Of a DNA stretch of 61,299 nucleotides, positions 10,713-20,029 are shown in pieces. The notes beneath the pieces were generated by a model, which was not told where the DNA came from, did no database searches, and saw nothing but the letters and a program-made list of their open reading frames with translations. How positions within the stretch are numbered: the first letter of the stretch is position 1; each line of letters opens with the position of its first letter. A program made the translations under genes and the position numbers. Source of the stretch: a virus; IMG/VR virus record IMGVR_UViG_3300007760_000655, positions 1 through 61,299 of that record. One strand, written 5' to 3'.

Positions 10713-11177
10713 TTATTGTCTAACCCAAACCCAGTCAGATTTCTTTCTATCAGTTAGATAGTCGTCTAACTTTGCTAAATAAAACCCATCTGAAAAGTAA
10801 AAGTGCCTATAATCATTTATAGGCTCTTCTAAAAACGCACAAAACCACTTACTTCTATCGAACTTAAATACTAATAATGGGTGTTCTGCGTCATTCTCTT
10901 TAGTTTCTCTAATTGTTTGTTCCCACCATTCTACTACTTGTGGAGTTTTATTACTAAGCATTTTACTTGTAAGATGGTCATCTTTATAATGCTTTACCTC
11001 TACACAGTACTTATTCAATTCTTTAGGAATATATACATCACCTTTTAAACCATGTTTCACATCTAGTGAGCCAGACAAGGGTATTCTTTCCCAATTCCAC
11101 CCAGTAATAGGAGTTAAATACTTACAGAGAGCTAATTCTGCTCTGCTGCCTTTAGCCTTACTTTTATTTACTGCCAC
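10713..11177 (-). CDS. Hjc-like Holliday junction resolvase / PD-(D/E)XK nuclease (T5 D14-like position)
   Basis: 154 aa. The N-terminus has the Hjc-like layout KGSRAELALCKYL (catalytic-type Glu), then ERIPLSGS, GDVY (Asp) and CVEVKHYK (E-x-K), which together form a PD-(D/E)XK nuclease site. Family members cut branched DNA during phage recombination and packaging. It overlaps the SbcC-like gene by 10 bases and ends the replication operon, matching the position of D14 near D12-D13 in T5 as I recall it. The exact substrate is inferred. Confidence 0.6.
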   Translation of the reverse strand: MAVNKSKAKGSRAELALCKYLTPITGWNWERIPLSGSLDVKHGLKGDVYIPKELNKYCVEVKHYKDDHLTSKMLSNKTPQVVEWWEQTIRETKENDAEHPLLVFKFDRSKWFCAFLEEPINDYRHFYFSDGFYLAKLDDYLTDRKKSDWVWVRQ

Positions 11178-12970
11178 TCTATTCTCGAAATGTTTTCAGT
11201 TTTAATTACGTTTGCCTTACTTAAAAGAGGGTGTGACCAACCGTGACTTACTAAAAAGGTATTTAATTCATGTTCTTTTAGGAGAATTTCAATCAATTTC
11301 TCTCTACCTTCATCATCTAATACACCAATTACTTCATCTAAAAATAAAGCATTAATTCTAGACTTAGAAAGCGTACTCATTAATCTTCTAATAGCTAATA
11401 AAGTGGAAGTATTAACTCGTGCAAGCTCACCACTACTTAACGCGAGAATGTCTATATCTTTTCCTTCATCTGATATGACTACGTTTAATTTATCATTAGT
11501 TATAGCAAATTGAAGCCCAAAACGACCATCAGATAATTCTGCAAGATACTGGTTAACTAAATCTTCTAAATCTTTAACAAGATTTTCAATTTTATACGCT
11601 ACTAGTCCATTAGTGCTAAATGCTTTTTTAAGTACTTCTAAATTCGCATATACTTCATTATTTTTCTTTAAATTAGACTCTTCTGATAATAACTTTAATT
11701 TAAACTCTTTTACTTGGGAGATAAGATAATCTAATTCGGTATTAAATTTGGTTATAGCTGCATTTTCATTTGATATATCCCTAATCTCATTTTCTTTCTC
11801 AGAAATTTTTTCATTTAAAGAAGTAATTTTTCTGTCTAATTCGGTTTTGTCCTCAGTCGTAGTAGGTAAATTTTGGTCAACTAGGCTTGAAAATTTTTCA
11901 AATTTTTGAATTATTTTTTGGTGTTCTTCGTGTTCTTTCAACTGGGCTTTTTTAAAGATAAGAAAGTTTTTTATTTCACCTGACCTACGGTTATTTTTCT
12001 TAATAATAGCAGTTTGTTCTGCCTTTAATTCTAATACTTTTTCTTCTTTTATTTCTTGTAGACAAGTAGGACAGCTTGTTCCTAACTTATCTATTTTTTG
12101 TATAACTTGTGTTGCTTGAGCGGATAGATTTTTAAGTGTAGCATCTTCTGTTCTTAAATCTGCTATTCCTGCGGGTTCTATAGTTTCTTTAGTTAATTCT
12201 TCTGGATTAATTTCACTTAACTGACTTCTATACTGGTTATTTAAGTTAATTTTATTATTAATGTCCTTTATATTGTCTAATCTTTCCTGAATTAAAGCTC
12301 TTTCTGATATTAATTCTTCGGGCGAGTCTGGTAACTCTAAAAGTTCCTTCTTCGTGGTACTTGTTATCGGGTTATTCTTAATCCAGGAGTTAATAGTACT
12401 AATACTACCCTTTATTTCCGCAACATCTGAAGCTGCACTCTTGTGTGCTTCTTTAAAGTTATCAAATAACTTCAAATAGCTGTCTAAATTTAACAATTCA
12501 ATCAAAAATCGTTTCCTATTAGTATCTGTAGCCGTTAAAAACTGCAAAGAACTCGTTGTGCTTTGGTAAACCAACTGGCTAAACGTTTTAAAATCTAATC
12601 CTAGTACTTTTTCCACTGTTTTGAAGGTATTAGTTGCTGTATGAGAGGAAATGTCCTCTCCGTCACATAGAAGTACTACTTTAATACTTGCTTTTCTATT
12701 AACAGATATAGAATACTCTTTACCATCTACTTCAAAGTCTAAAATTATTTGGTAACCATCTTTAGGGTTATTTCTATTTACAATATCTACTTTTTTAACC
12801 CCTTTTGAGTTTTTATTGAATAAAGCTTCTTCTAATAATAGAGGAATAGTACTTTTACCAGCACCGTTCTCGCCTACAAGCTGTACTATAATATTACTTT
12901 GTAAGTCTAAGTGATTATCTCTCCCATAAGAAAAGCAATTAGACCATCTAAGGTTTTTAAGTATAATCAT
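11168..12970 (-). CDS. SbcC/Rad50-like recombination ATPase (T5 D13 / T4 gp46 type)
   Basis: 600 aa. Walker A GENGAGKST lies at residues 33-41, a zinc-hook CPTC near residue 300 within a long coiled coil, the ABC signature LSSGELAR near 510 and Walker B ALFLDEV near 540. It partners with the adjacent SbcD-like nuclease to process DNA ends in recombination-dependent replication. The ATG overlaps the end of the nuclease gene by 14 bases, consistent with translational coupling. It is much shorter than E. coli SbcC but close to phage homologues. Confidence 0.9.
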   Translation of the reverse strand: MIILKNLRWSNCFSYGRDNHLDLQSNIIVQLVGENGAGKSTIPLLLEEALFNKNSKGVKKVDIVNRNNPKDGYQIILDFEVDGKEYSISVNRKASIKVVLLCDGEDISSHTATNTFKTVEKVLGLDFKTFSQLVYQSTTSSLQFLTATDTNRKRFLIELLNLDSYLKLFDNFKEAHKSAASDVAEIKGSISTINSWIKNNPITSTTKKELLELPDSPEELISERALIQERLDNIKDINNKINLNNQYRSQLSEINPEELTKETIEPAGIADLRTEDATLKNLSAQATQVIQKIDKLGTSCPTCLQEIKEEKVLELKAEQTAIIKKNNRRSGEIKNFLIFKKAQLKEHEEHQKIIQKFEKFSSLVDQNLPTTTEDKTELDRKITSLNEKISEKENEIRDISNENAAITKFNTELDYLISQVKEFKLKLLSEESNLKKNNEVYANLEVLKKAFSTNGLVAYKIENLVKDLEDLVNQYLAELSDGRFGLQFAITNDKLNVVISDEGKDIDILALSSGELARVNTSTLLAIRRLMSTLSKSRINALFLDEVIGVLDDEGREKLIEILLKEHELNTFLVSHGWSHPLLSKANVIKTENISRIEWQ

Positions 12971-13892
12971 GAAACACTCCTAAGACTTCTTTAACTTTTT
13001 TCTCGTTTAAGCCTAAAATAAATTGTAAATACTCTGCTAATTCTTCTTCTAATGTCATTTCAGGTGTTAGAATTAGTGCAGAATCATTGTACCGTTTAAT
13101 AAGTTTCTTGTCTAGTAACTTATTATCTTTGTCTACCTTGACCAATTCAGATACGTCACCCTCTAACTCATAAATAGTATGATGATAGTGAGTTTCAATC
13201 ATTTGGTCTGGGTGACCTACGGTTTGTCGAATAAGTTGAGGTAATTTTAGTTTTAGCCACGACCAGTTCAAAGTACTACTATCAAATAGCAATACTCCTG
13301 TGTCTACAGGGTTTCTATGAAAGGAAGTGGTTACTGGACTGCCAGGATAAACTATATTACCTTGTGAATTTGAATGTGAATGTAAATCTCCTGCAATAAC
13401 TAGTTCCCAGCGTTTAAGTAGGTCTAAGTCAATTTCAGGAGTTACGTGTGGAGGTATTTCGCCTCTAACGTGTGTGAATAATGTTCGCCCACTAAAGTCT
13501 TTTGGGTCGAATATTTTTAATTTGTTGTATGGAATAAAATCCATATCTTCTAGTTTGTAGTAATCGTCTAGAATTGTTACTAAAGGATTAATAGCACGAG
13601 TTACGTCCTTTAAGTTAGAGAAAAAGGTCGTAGTTTTTCTTAGTGCCTCGTGATTTCCAGGGTATATAATAGTTTTTATACTTATACCCTTAATATACTG
13701 AAAGTATAAACTTAATTCGTCTAAAGTTGGTATTCTATCAAATAAATCTCCTCCAATTACATGAAGGTCTACAGTTTTTTCTAACTTGTACAATTCTTTG
13801 AATAGTAATTCGTACCTGTTAGTCGCCCATTTGCGTGGGACGCTTTTTTGTCCTAACTTGATGTGCCAATCAGCGCTGAATAGAATTTTCAT
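12957..13892 (-). CDS. SbcD/Mre11-like nuclease subunit (T5 D12 / T4 gp47 type)
   Basis: 311 aa metallophosphoesterase. The five motifs are visible: SADWHIKLG (D8, H10), GGDLFDR (D49), YPGNHEA (N80, H81), a later TLFTHVRGE, and AGDLHSHS. This is the nuclease partner of the following SbcC-like ATPase, acting on double-strand DNA ends. It lies downstream of the ssDNA-binding protein gene in the same minus-strand operon. Its start has no strong Shine-Dalgarno beyond GGAAAC. Confidence 0.9.
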   Translation of the reverse strand: MKILFSADWHIKLGQKSVPRKWATNRYELLFKELYKLEKTVDLHVIGGDLFDRIPTLDELSLYFQYIKGISIKTIIYPGNHEALRKTTTFFSNLKDVTRAINPLVTILDDYYKLEDMDFIPYNKLKIFDPKDFSGRTLFTHVRGEIPPHVTPEIDLDLLKRWELVIAGDLHSHSNSQGNIVYPGSPVTTSFHRNPVDTGVLLFDSSTLNWSWLKLKLPQLIRQTVGHPDQMIETHYHHTIYELEGDVSELVKVDKDNKLLDKKLIKRYNDSALILTPEMTLEEELAEYLQFILGLNEKKVKEVLGVFHDYT

Positions 13893-13949
13893 TGGTGTTT
13901 CCTAAAGGTGATAAAAAGCCCCAGTACCTGGGGCTGATTAGTGTGTAAA

Positions 13950-14588
13950 CTACAGTAGCTCTGAAACTTCGTCTGCGACTTCATCAGGAATATTATCTTT
14001 ACCAGTGTTCTCTAGAACTCTGCTTTCGATAAATTCTTTTTGTAATTCTGAAGTAGGGCGAGCGATTACGTCATCAATGCTCGGTAGTTCTTCAATTGCT
14101 TCCAACTGTTCTGCGTTTAAAGGTTCTGGCTTACACTTAAGAACCTGTAAAGTATACTCTACGTTAAACGGTAGAGGGCCAGTCTTTTGCTTTTTAAAGC
14201 ATAATGCCCAACCAGTTTCAATATCTGTAGGGTCGCCTAAATCTTCTGCGGCTACCATTACAGACTCAAATAGTTTCTTTTTAAGATTGAGAACTTTAAC
14301 TTTGTTGTCGTCATCAATACATTGAACTGCATATGCCCAAGAGCATTTAAGGTCTGGGAAGTAATGTCTTACCCAGTCTTTTTCAATGTTTGTAAACTGC
14401 TCTTTATCTCTGTCAAACCCAAGACATTCCATAGGAACTCTTTTGCCATCAGCAGTTGTTAACCAATATACGTATCTAGGAAGAACATCTCCCACCATAC
14501 GTATTTTGTTGTCTCCGTCTTTATAGGTGTAAGCTTCAACTGATGATTTTTTAGCTTTACCTTCAATATTTCCAAATTTAATTGCCAT
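13950..14588 (-). CDS. Probable ssDNA-binding protein
   Basis: 212 aa. The N-terminal part has a phage ssDNA-binding-protein look (KIRMVGDVLPRYVYWL, then ECLGFDRDKEQF), with aromatic and basic residues, and the C-terminus is strongly acidic (EVADEVSELL), as in SSBs that recruit replication partners. It lies between the helicase and SbcCD genes, as SSB-type proteins do in T5-like phages. No cysteine zinc site like that of T4 gp32 is clear. The role is inferred from composition and operon position. Confidence 0.55.
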   Translation of the reverse strand: MAIKFGNIEGKAKKSSVEAYTYKDGDNKIRMVGDVLPRYVYWLTTADGKRVPMECLGFDRDKEQFTNIEKDWVRHYFPDLKCSWAYAVQCIDDDNKVKVLNLKKKLFESVMVAAEDLGDPTDIETGWALCFKKQKTGPLPFNVEYTLQVLKCKPEPLNAEQLEAIEELPSIDDVIARPTSELQKEFIESRVLENTGKDNIPDEVADEVSELL

Positions 14589-14976
14589 TTTCTTTTTCCT
14601 CGTAATAAAATGTTATATTATCTTGACCATCTATACTTAAAAGGGGATTATCCTCTATAGCTGCCCGGTCTATCTCTGTGTATTTCAATGGTAACGTTTT
14701 AACGCCATACCATTTGTAATCTAAGTAATTTCTAAGACTCGCCAACTCAATATAGAGTGCCATGTTATTGAAAGTTACTTGTGCTGTGTTTTTAAATATC
14801 TCTCTAGGATTAATTAAGTAGCTATCGCCACTTAGATTATGGTTGTAAAATCGGCTTATGTTCTTATTACTTCGAGGCATCCTGATATTGTAGGTATGAA
14901 TAGCTAGGATTCTTACCACGTTCACGGATTTACCTCCACTCAGTTTTTGTACCTTTTTCCAATCAAAGAAAATCAA
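14578..14976 (-). CDS. Conserved replication-operon protein of unknown function (T5 D11-like position)
   Basis: 132 aa starting at TTG (MIFFDWKKVQKL) with GGGAG about 9 bases upstream; no better ATG explains the conserved-looking N-terminus. It is the first gene after a strong promoter at 15003-15031 and overlaps the ssDNA-binding gene by 11 bases. The sequence mixes aromatic and charged residues and shows no motif I recognise. Its position between the D10-like helicase and D12/D13 suggests a replication or recombination accessory role. Confidence 0.55.
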   Translation of the reverse strand: MIFFDWKKVQKLSGGKSVNVVRILAIHTYNIRMPRSNKNISRFYNHNLSGDSYLINPREIFKNTAQVTFNNMALYIELASLRNYLDYKWYGVKTLPLKYTEIDRAAIEDNPLLSIDGQDNITFYYEEKENGN

Positions 14977-15002
14977 CTTAAAAATCTCCCATTTAGAGTA
15001 AT

Positions 15003-15031
15003 ATTATACTATAAAATAACCACTTTGTCAA
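15003..15031 (-). promoter_or_regulatory. Sigma70-type promoter for the ssb-sbcD-sbcC-nuclease operon
   Basis: On the minus strand the -35 is TTGACA (15026-15031) and the -10 is TATAAT (15003-15008), with a 17-bp spacer. The first gene starts 27 bases beyond the -10. Confidence 0.8.
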
Positions 15032-15040
15032 GAGTTATTT

Positions 15041-16336
15041 TTAATTAGCTACAACCTTTATGTCGTAACCTTGTTTAATGTATACAGCTGAACGTGCTTT
15101 TGCTTGTCTGGTTGCTGTATTGCCCTTCAAGTGTATATCTACTATCACGGGCTGTAATTTACCTTCTTGTTTTCTAATAATTCTCCCTATCAATTGAATC
15201 AATAAAGGTTCATTATTAATTGGAGTTGCTAAGACCAAGGCAGAGAGTTCGTTAACAGAAATGCCCTCTCCGAAGATACTCTGAGAACCATATAGGATAT
15301 CAGCCTCTCCAGTTCGTAACTTATCTATTTCTCTATCTCTCGTTGCTTGGTCTAGCTCCCCAGTTATACATGTAGCGTTATCTCCCGTGAATTCAGCACA
15401 CCTTTTTAGAAGTTGTACTCTATCACTTACTACTAGTACCCTATGTCCTCTAGCGGCATAAACTGACGCTAGTTGGGCTACTATTCGTTGGTAACTTTCG
15501 TCATAAGCGACGGCGTTTACCCTTTTCGCCCAAGGAATTTTAGTACTATCAGGGAATCGGACATCTGACTTTACGATGGTTACTCTCGGTGTTATGTAAT
15601 TCTCTTTCGGGGGTTGATGTACGTCAAAACCGAAATAATCATTAAAGATTACATGTTTCCCATCTTTTCTTTGCAAAGTACCACTCAGACCTATTTTATA
15701 CCTTGCAGAGCACTTGTCAATTATCCCAGAGAATGTAGGAGCGCTTACGTGATGCATTTCGTCCAGAATAATTGTTCCAAACATTTTTGAAATTTCTTTT
15801 ATTCTTTTACTCAAAGTCTGTACGTTCGCTACAACGATTATCGGGTCGGTATTGAATTTTCCGCTTCCGATAATCCCTGGCTTAATACCCAGGCACTTCT
15901 CTACTTCTTCTTCCCACTGCTTTCTTAACGCCAATGTATGTACTACTATTAAAGTTTTCTGACCCAGTTTAGAAGCAACAGCCAGAGCTGTAAAAGTCTT
16001 ACCCCAACTTACAAATGCGTTTATAATTGCATTATCGTCGATAGATTTGAAAATTTTACTCTGACTATCCCTCAATCCAAATTTGAATTCTGGAAAATTT
16101 TCTGGAACTAATACTCTCTTATCAATAATTTCATGTCCTTCTGGAATTAGGTCGAATCTACCTACTGGTACTGTAACAAGGTCTTTACTTATTCTTCCCA
16201 TATTCTTAATTATTTGAGGTGGTTCCGTCGGATTATACGACGGAATCTTATAAGTAAGCTCTAAGTCTAACAGCTTCTGTCGTTTAGCGTCAGCTGTCAT
16301 ATAGATTCGATTTGAAATTACTGCTTTATCCTTCAT
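15041..16336 (-). CDS. SF2 DNA helicase, UvsW / T5 D10 type
   Basis: 431 aa. Helicase motif I has SWGKTFTAL, motif II is the DEMH box in IILDEMHH, motif III-like SGT follows in GLSGTLQRKDG, and motif VI is QLIGRIIRKQ. This family remodels branched DNA and R-loops in phage replication. Two-domain RecA architecture is complete. The ATG overlaps the stop of a 39-aa membrane peptide, and the gene ends just before the 15003-15031 promoter. Confidence 0.88.
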   Translation of the reverse strand: MKDKAVISNRIYMTADAKRQKLLDLELTYKIPSYNPTEPPQIIKNMGRISKDLVTVPVGRFDLIPEGHEIIDKRVLVPENFPEFKFGLRDSQSKIFKSIDDNAIINAFVSWGKTFTALAVASKLGQKTLIVVHTLALRKQWEEEVEKCLGIKPGIIGSGKFNTDPIIVVANVQTLSKRIKEISKMFGTIILDEMHHVSAPTFSGIIDKCSARYKIGLSGTLQRKDGKHVIFNDYFGFDVHQPPKENYITPRVTIVKSDVRFPDSTKIPWAKRVNAVAYDESYQRIVAQLASVYAARGHRVLVVSDRVQLLKRCAEFTGDNATCITGELDQATRDREIDKLRTGEADILYGSQSIFGEGISVNELSALVLATPINNEPLLIQLIGRIIRKQEGKLQPVIVDIHLKGNTATRQAKARSAVYIKQGYDIKVVAN

Positions 16337-16452
16337 CTGAAAAAGAAGCTTCTCATTATTTCATCTATATACATATAAAACCCAATGGATACAATTCCAA
16401 TTCCAACTAGAGCCGTAAGTATTATAATCCAGGTTAGTGCATTATCTCTCAT
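16333..16452 (-). CDS. 39-aa membrane peptide embedded in the replication operon
   Basis: MRDNALTWIIILTALVGIGI begins a single predicted transmembrane helix, followed by a short charged tail ending in FFFR. Both ends overlap neighbours by 4 bases (ATGA): its start overlaps the stop of the 174-aa gene and its stop overlaps the helicase start. Such tight coupling supports real translation. Function unknown. Confidence 0.6.
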   Translation of the reverse strand: MRDNALTWIIILTALVGIGIVSIGFYMYIDEIMRSFFFR

Positions 16453-16973
16453 ATTTTCCTTCTTGTGTCTTTTAGTTTCTGATTAGTTACTTCATAAAGC
16501 AAGTAACCTTTATCTATTTTTAGTACTCCAGCATATTTTGCGTGAAGGTTAAGCCTGCCTCTAACTTCAAAAGGACTATTTACTCCTTTTAATAAAAAGA
16601 CAGTTGAATTATCCGTATACCACCTATCTAGGATTTCTTTGTAAACTAATGGGTAGAAGGTCGTTTTTTTATATTTATAAATCTTGCCTTCATAATCTAT
16701 GAAACAAAGGTGTCCTGAACTTAATAAGTCTTTCAAAGACCATATAGCCTTAGTTAGTGGGTATAATGGATAATCTTTTAATTGTTTAGCTCGTAGTCGT
16801 CTTACTGTAAATTCTTCTTTACCAGGTAAGTCTATACGTCTAATACCTCTTTTGTCGGTAATTAGACCCCCCGCTATGGATTCGTGAGGTCTAATTATCC
16901 AAACAGGCCAGTGAATATTAGAGAAGTTCGGGGTATTGCTTTTCAAACTTTCCGAATGCATAATCATCTCCAA
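16449..16973 (-). CDS. Conserved hypothetical protein between polymerase and helicase
   Basis: 174 aa, overlapping the polymerase 3' end by 56 bases. It contains WPVWIIRPHESIAGGLI near the N-terminus and a lysine- and tyrosine-rich middle. No nuclease or binding motif was recognised. The start could be the second or third Met (MEMIMHSE). Its fixed place in the operon suggests a replication-related function. Confidence 0.6.
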   Translation of the reverse strand: MEMIMHSESLKSNTPNFSNIHWPVWIIRPHESIAGGLITDKRGIRRIDLPGKEEFTVRRLRAKQLKDYPLYPLTKAIWSLKDLLSSGHLCFIDYEGKIYKYKKTTFYPLVYKEILDRWYTDNSTVFLLKGVNSPFEVRGRLNLHAKYAGVLKIDKGYLLYEVTNQKLKDTRRKI

Positions 16974-19197
16974 TATCTAAGTCTACTCCTATTGGTTGCC
17001 CTGGAATAGAACATCCTCGGTCTTTTTGAGTTATTTTTGCCATCATATCTGAGACTTCCTCAACTTCCGATTCTTTCACTTCTAGCACTAACGAGTCATG
17101 AACTAGTGCTATTATTTTTGCGTCTTTCTTGTTGTCCTTTAACCATTGACTTAACTCTATTCCAGCCAAGAGGTTAATATCTGAAGCAACAGACTGAATA
17201 AGAAAGTTTATGCCACTTCTTACTTCATGCGACGCAATGCCTTTATCGTTACTGAATACATTAGGTAGTCTACGCTTTCTGCCTAGAATACTGTAAATGA
17301 ATCCGTCCGACTCGATTTGCTCTTTGGACTTTGTTAACCAAGTCTTTAACTTTCTAAAAGTTAAAAAGTACTTGGAAATTGTGTCCTTTGCTTGCTCAAT
17401 GGAGAAAAATTCTCCACTATCTTTAGTTACTGTTTCCGATACCTTTGCAGGCCCAGATCCATACATGATTCCGAAAGTAATAGCTTTTGCAGCTTGTCTT
17501 TCTTTCTTAGCATACACACTAATGTCTGCTGGGTCATGTGGAAGTTGGAAAACCATCTTCGCAACTGTGGAGTGCAAGTCTCCACCACTCTTAAACACAT
17601 TTTGAAGAGCCTTATCTTTACTAAGTACTGAAGCTACATATACTTCAGCTGTTGACAAGTCTTGTTGTAGTATCTTGTACCCTGGATTTGCTTTAATACA
17701 ACCTTTTACAGCAGAGTTATCTCTGGGTAACTGTTGCATATTAAGTTTTCCTGAACTAGATAATCTTCCCGACGTTGTCGAGGTAAGGTTGAATCCTGTA
17801 CGAATACGACTATCTTTATCTAGAGCAGGTATAACTTTATCCAAATAAGTGTTTTTAATTTTCGATTTTTGTCTTATATCTAAAATAACACCAGGTATAG
17901 GGTGTTCTTCTGACAGAGTTTTTAACACCTCCGCATCAGTAGATTGTGCTCCTGTACCCGTTAACTTACCCGTAGGGGTTAGCTTTAAAAAATCAAACAT
18001 TAGTACTCTTAATTGTTGTGTACTATTTGGATTAAATACTTTTCCTTGTGCTTCTTCAAACTTATGTACTTCTTCAAACTCATATAGCTTTTCTTTAGCT
18101 ACCTGAATTTCTGTTTCCATAAGTTTCTGAACTTTTAGTAACCTATCAAGGTCAAAGGGAACTCCCGCTTCCTCAACTTCTTTTAGAAATAGCATACCGG
18201 GAACCATAAGTTCTTTATAGACTTTGGTTAGTTCCACACTACTGATAATTTTCTTAGTGAATAACTGATATAATTCATAAGTAACAGCAGTATCAATAGC
18301 AGCGTACTTATAAAGAATATCAAAAGGAATTAAATCATAAGTGAAATCTCCCTTTAATATACGATTTTCTTTACAGTACTGATTTCTAAAGTTATCTAAG
18401 TCTTTATCATAATCCCCATACTCAGTATATTTTAAAGCTAAGAATTTAAGTCCGTGAGTCCCCTTCGATTCGTCTAAGATATAATGCATAAGCATTGTAT
18501 CTGAAACCTTGGGAAAAGTAAACCCAAAATGATACTCTAACATCTTGAGGTCAAATTTAGCGTTATGGAAAACAATCATTTTACTATCAAAAACCTTTTG
18601 AAATAGTTCTTCTATGTATGTAGTTATACATTCTGCCGATATATAAACTCCTTGTTGGGGTTTATGCGACATACTGATACCGAGAACGTATCCATCTCGG
18701 GGATATAAAGCCGTGGTTTCTGTATCGCAAGTAACAAATCTTATTGATTTATCTTCTATTATTCCTTCCAAATAACTTTCAGCATCTTCTTCGGTAGTTA
18801 TACCTACAAAGTCTCCTGAAAGAGAGGGAGGTAATTGTCCTGCTATATACCCGTGTAGCTTTTCACAAGCTCTATTAAATAGAGGTTTAGCTTCTGGTTT
18901 AAAATTTAACATAGCAGGACTAATCATAGGGATAAATTTCTTATCCACTAAATGTCCTGAAAATTCGGTTACTGATGTTATGCCTCCAATAAATTTGCAG
19001 GCTTCAGAACCTATAAGTACAATATAATCGTACTTATCTTCTTCAAAATCTACTAAGTCCACATCTTTTTTCAAAAGTTTTTTAATCCTTTTTGAAGAGA
19101 GGTGAAAATGGTCGAAATCAAATTTAAAATATGATTTGTAGTTTACCCCACTAGGGGCTTTGTCAACTACTGCTATCTTGCGTGATTGTGGTTCCAT
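16918..19197 (-). CDS. DNA polymerase, family A, with 3'-5' exonuclease (T5 D9-like)
   Basis: 759 aa. The proofreading domain has CDTETTALYPRDG (exo I), VFHNAKFDLKML (exo II) and YAAIDTAVTYEL (exo III). The polymerase domain has motif A DLSTAEVYVAS, motif B RQAAKAITFGIMYGSG and motif C ALVHDSLVLEV. The N-terminal ~115 residues (VLIGSEACKFIGG, FIPMISPAML) look like an inactive uracil-glycosylase-like fold seen in some phage polymerases; that part is an inference. It is the replicative polymerase and overlaps the primase gene by 35 bases. Confidence 0.93.
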   Translation of the reverse strand: MEPQSRKIAVVDKAPSGVNYKSYFKFDFDHFHLSSKRIKKLLKKDVDLVDFEEDKYDYIVLIGSEACKFIGGITSVTEFSGHLVDKKFIPMISPAMLNFKPEAKPLFNRACEKLHGYIAGQLPPSLSGDFVGITTEEDAESYLEGIIEDKSIRFVTCDTETTALYPRDGYVLGISMSHKPQQGVYISAECITTYIEELFQKVFDSKMIVFHNAKFDLKMLEYHFGFTFPKVSDTMLMHYILDESKGTHGLKFLALKYTEYGDYDKDLDNFRNQYCKENRILKGDFTYDLIPFDILYKYAAIDTAVTYELYQLFTKKIISSVELTKVYKELMVPGMLFLKEVEEAGVPFDLDRLLKVQKLMETEIQVAKEKLYEFEEVHKFEEAQGKVFNPNSTQQLRVLMFDFLKLTPTGKLTGTGAQSTDAEVLKTLSEEHPIPGVILDIRQKSKIKNTYLDKVIPALDKDSRIRTGFNLTSTTSGRLSSSGKLNMQQLPRDNSAVKGCIKANPGYKILQQDLSTAEVYVASVLSKDKALQNVFKSGGDLHSTVAKMVFQLPHDPADISVYAKKERQAAKAITFGIMYGSGPAKVSETVTKDSGEFFSIEQAKDTISKYFLTFRKLKTWLTKSKEQIESDGFIYSILGRKRRLPNVFSNDKGIASHEVRSGINFLIQSVASDINLLAGIELSQWLKDNKKDAKIIALVHDSLVLEVKESEVEEVSDMMAKITQKDRGCSIPGQPIGVDLDIGDDYAFGKFEKQYPELL

Positions 19198-20029
19198 AGA
19201 TGTTTTCCTTTATGTGTTTTATGTCCGTAGCGGACAGGTCTCCCGGATCGAGTCCATCCGGTAATTGTAGTTTAGTTTCTTCGTTTATTATAAATGTATC
19301 TGTTAGTAATCTGTGTGCAGAGTGTTCGGCTTTTCTTCCTGCCTCATCTCCATCAAACATGGTATAAATAGTATGCACACCTTGGAGCTTCAAGGCTTCT
19401 AATAACTCTAGTTGTACATTATTAGCTCCGAGCACTGCTACTGCGTTTACTAAGCCTTTGTCGATTAAATTAAGCGCATCAAATATGCCTTCGACTAAAA
19501 TTACTGAGCCTTCAATAGGAGATACTATAGCTGGAAATAACGGCAGCTCCGCTCCAGAAGGTCTTATCAGGTACTTCGGGTGTGCATTACTATTTATATA
19601 TCTTCCGATAAAAGCTCGAATTTTACCTGTAATATCAGGTAAGGGGAATACTATTCTCCCTTCAAACTCTTTATCATGGATAAATGCCCCAAAACGGGCT
19701 AAAGTTCTTTTATCAATATCTCTGAAATGTCTAGTATAAGGTATTGCCCCGTCTGGTAGTATTAAACCTGTAGAAGCAGCTCGGATTGCTGAAATTTTAT
19801 CTTTCAGTCTTTTTACTCGAACATCTTGCCAGTTTCTATCAACATTAAAGAACTTAAAAACGTTCCCTTTAAAACCACAACTAAAGCAGTGGAACGTGCC
19901 TTCTGCTTGGTCAATATGCATAGAAGGATGATTATCCTCATGGTCTGGACTTAAACAACGTACAACGAAGTCCTGTCCTTTAGGAGTAAACGTAATATTA
20001 TGTTTTGTTAATATCTCACTTACTACCAT
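19163..20029 (-). CDS. DNA primase with zinc-binding and TOPRIM domains
   Basis: 288 aa. The zinc module reads C-x-x-D-H...FHCFSCG (residues ~25-57) and the TOPRIM fold has VEGIFDALNL and a DGDEAGRKAE acidic motif. It makes RNA primers for the family A polymerase together with the helicase encoded just upstream. It is compact compared with DnaG and lacks an obvious helicase-interaction domain. Overlaps with both neighbours indicate one operon. Confidence 0.88.
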   Translation of the reverse strand: MVVSEILTKHNITFTPKGQDFVVRCLSPDHEDNHPSMHIDQAEGTFHCFSCGFKGNVFKFFNVDRNWQDVRVKRLKDKISAIRAASTGLILPDGAIPYTRHFRDIDKRTLARFGAFIHDKEFEGRIVFPLPDITGKIRAFIGRYINSNAHPKYLIRPSGAELPLFPAIVSPIEGSVILVEGIFDALNLIDKGLVNAVAVLGANNVQLELLEALKLQGVHTIYTMFDGDEAGRKAEHSAHRLLTDTFIINEETKLQLPDGLDPGDLSATDIKHIKENIYGTTITQDSSS

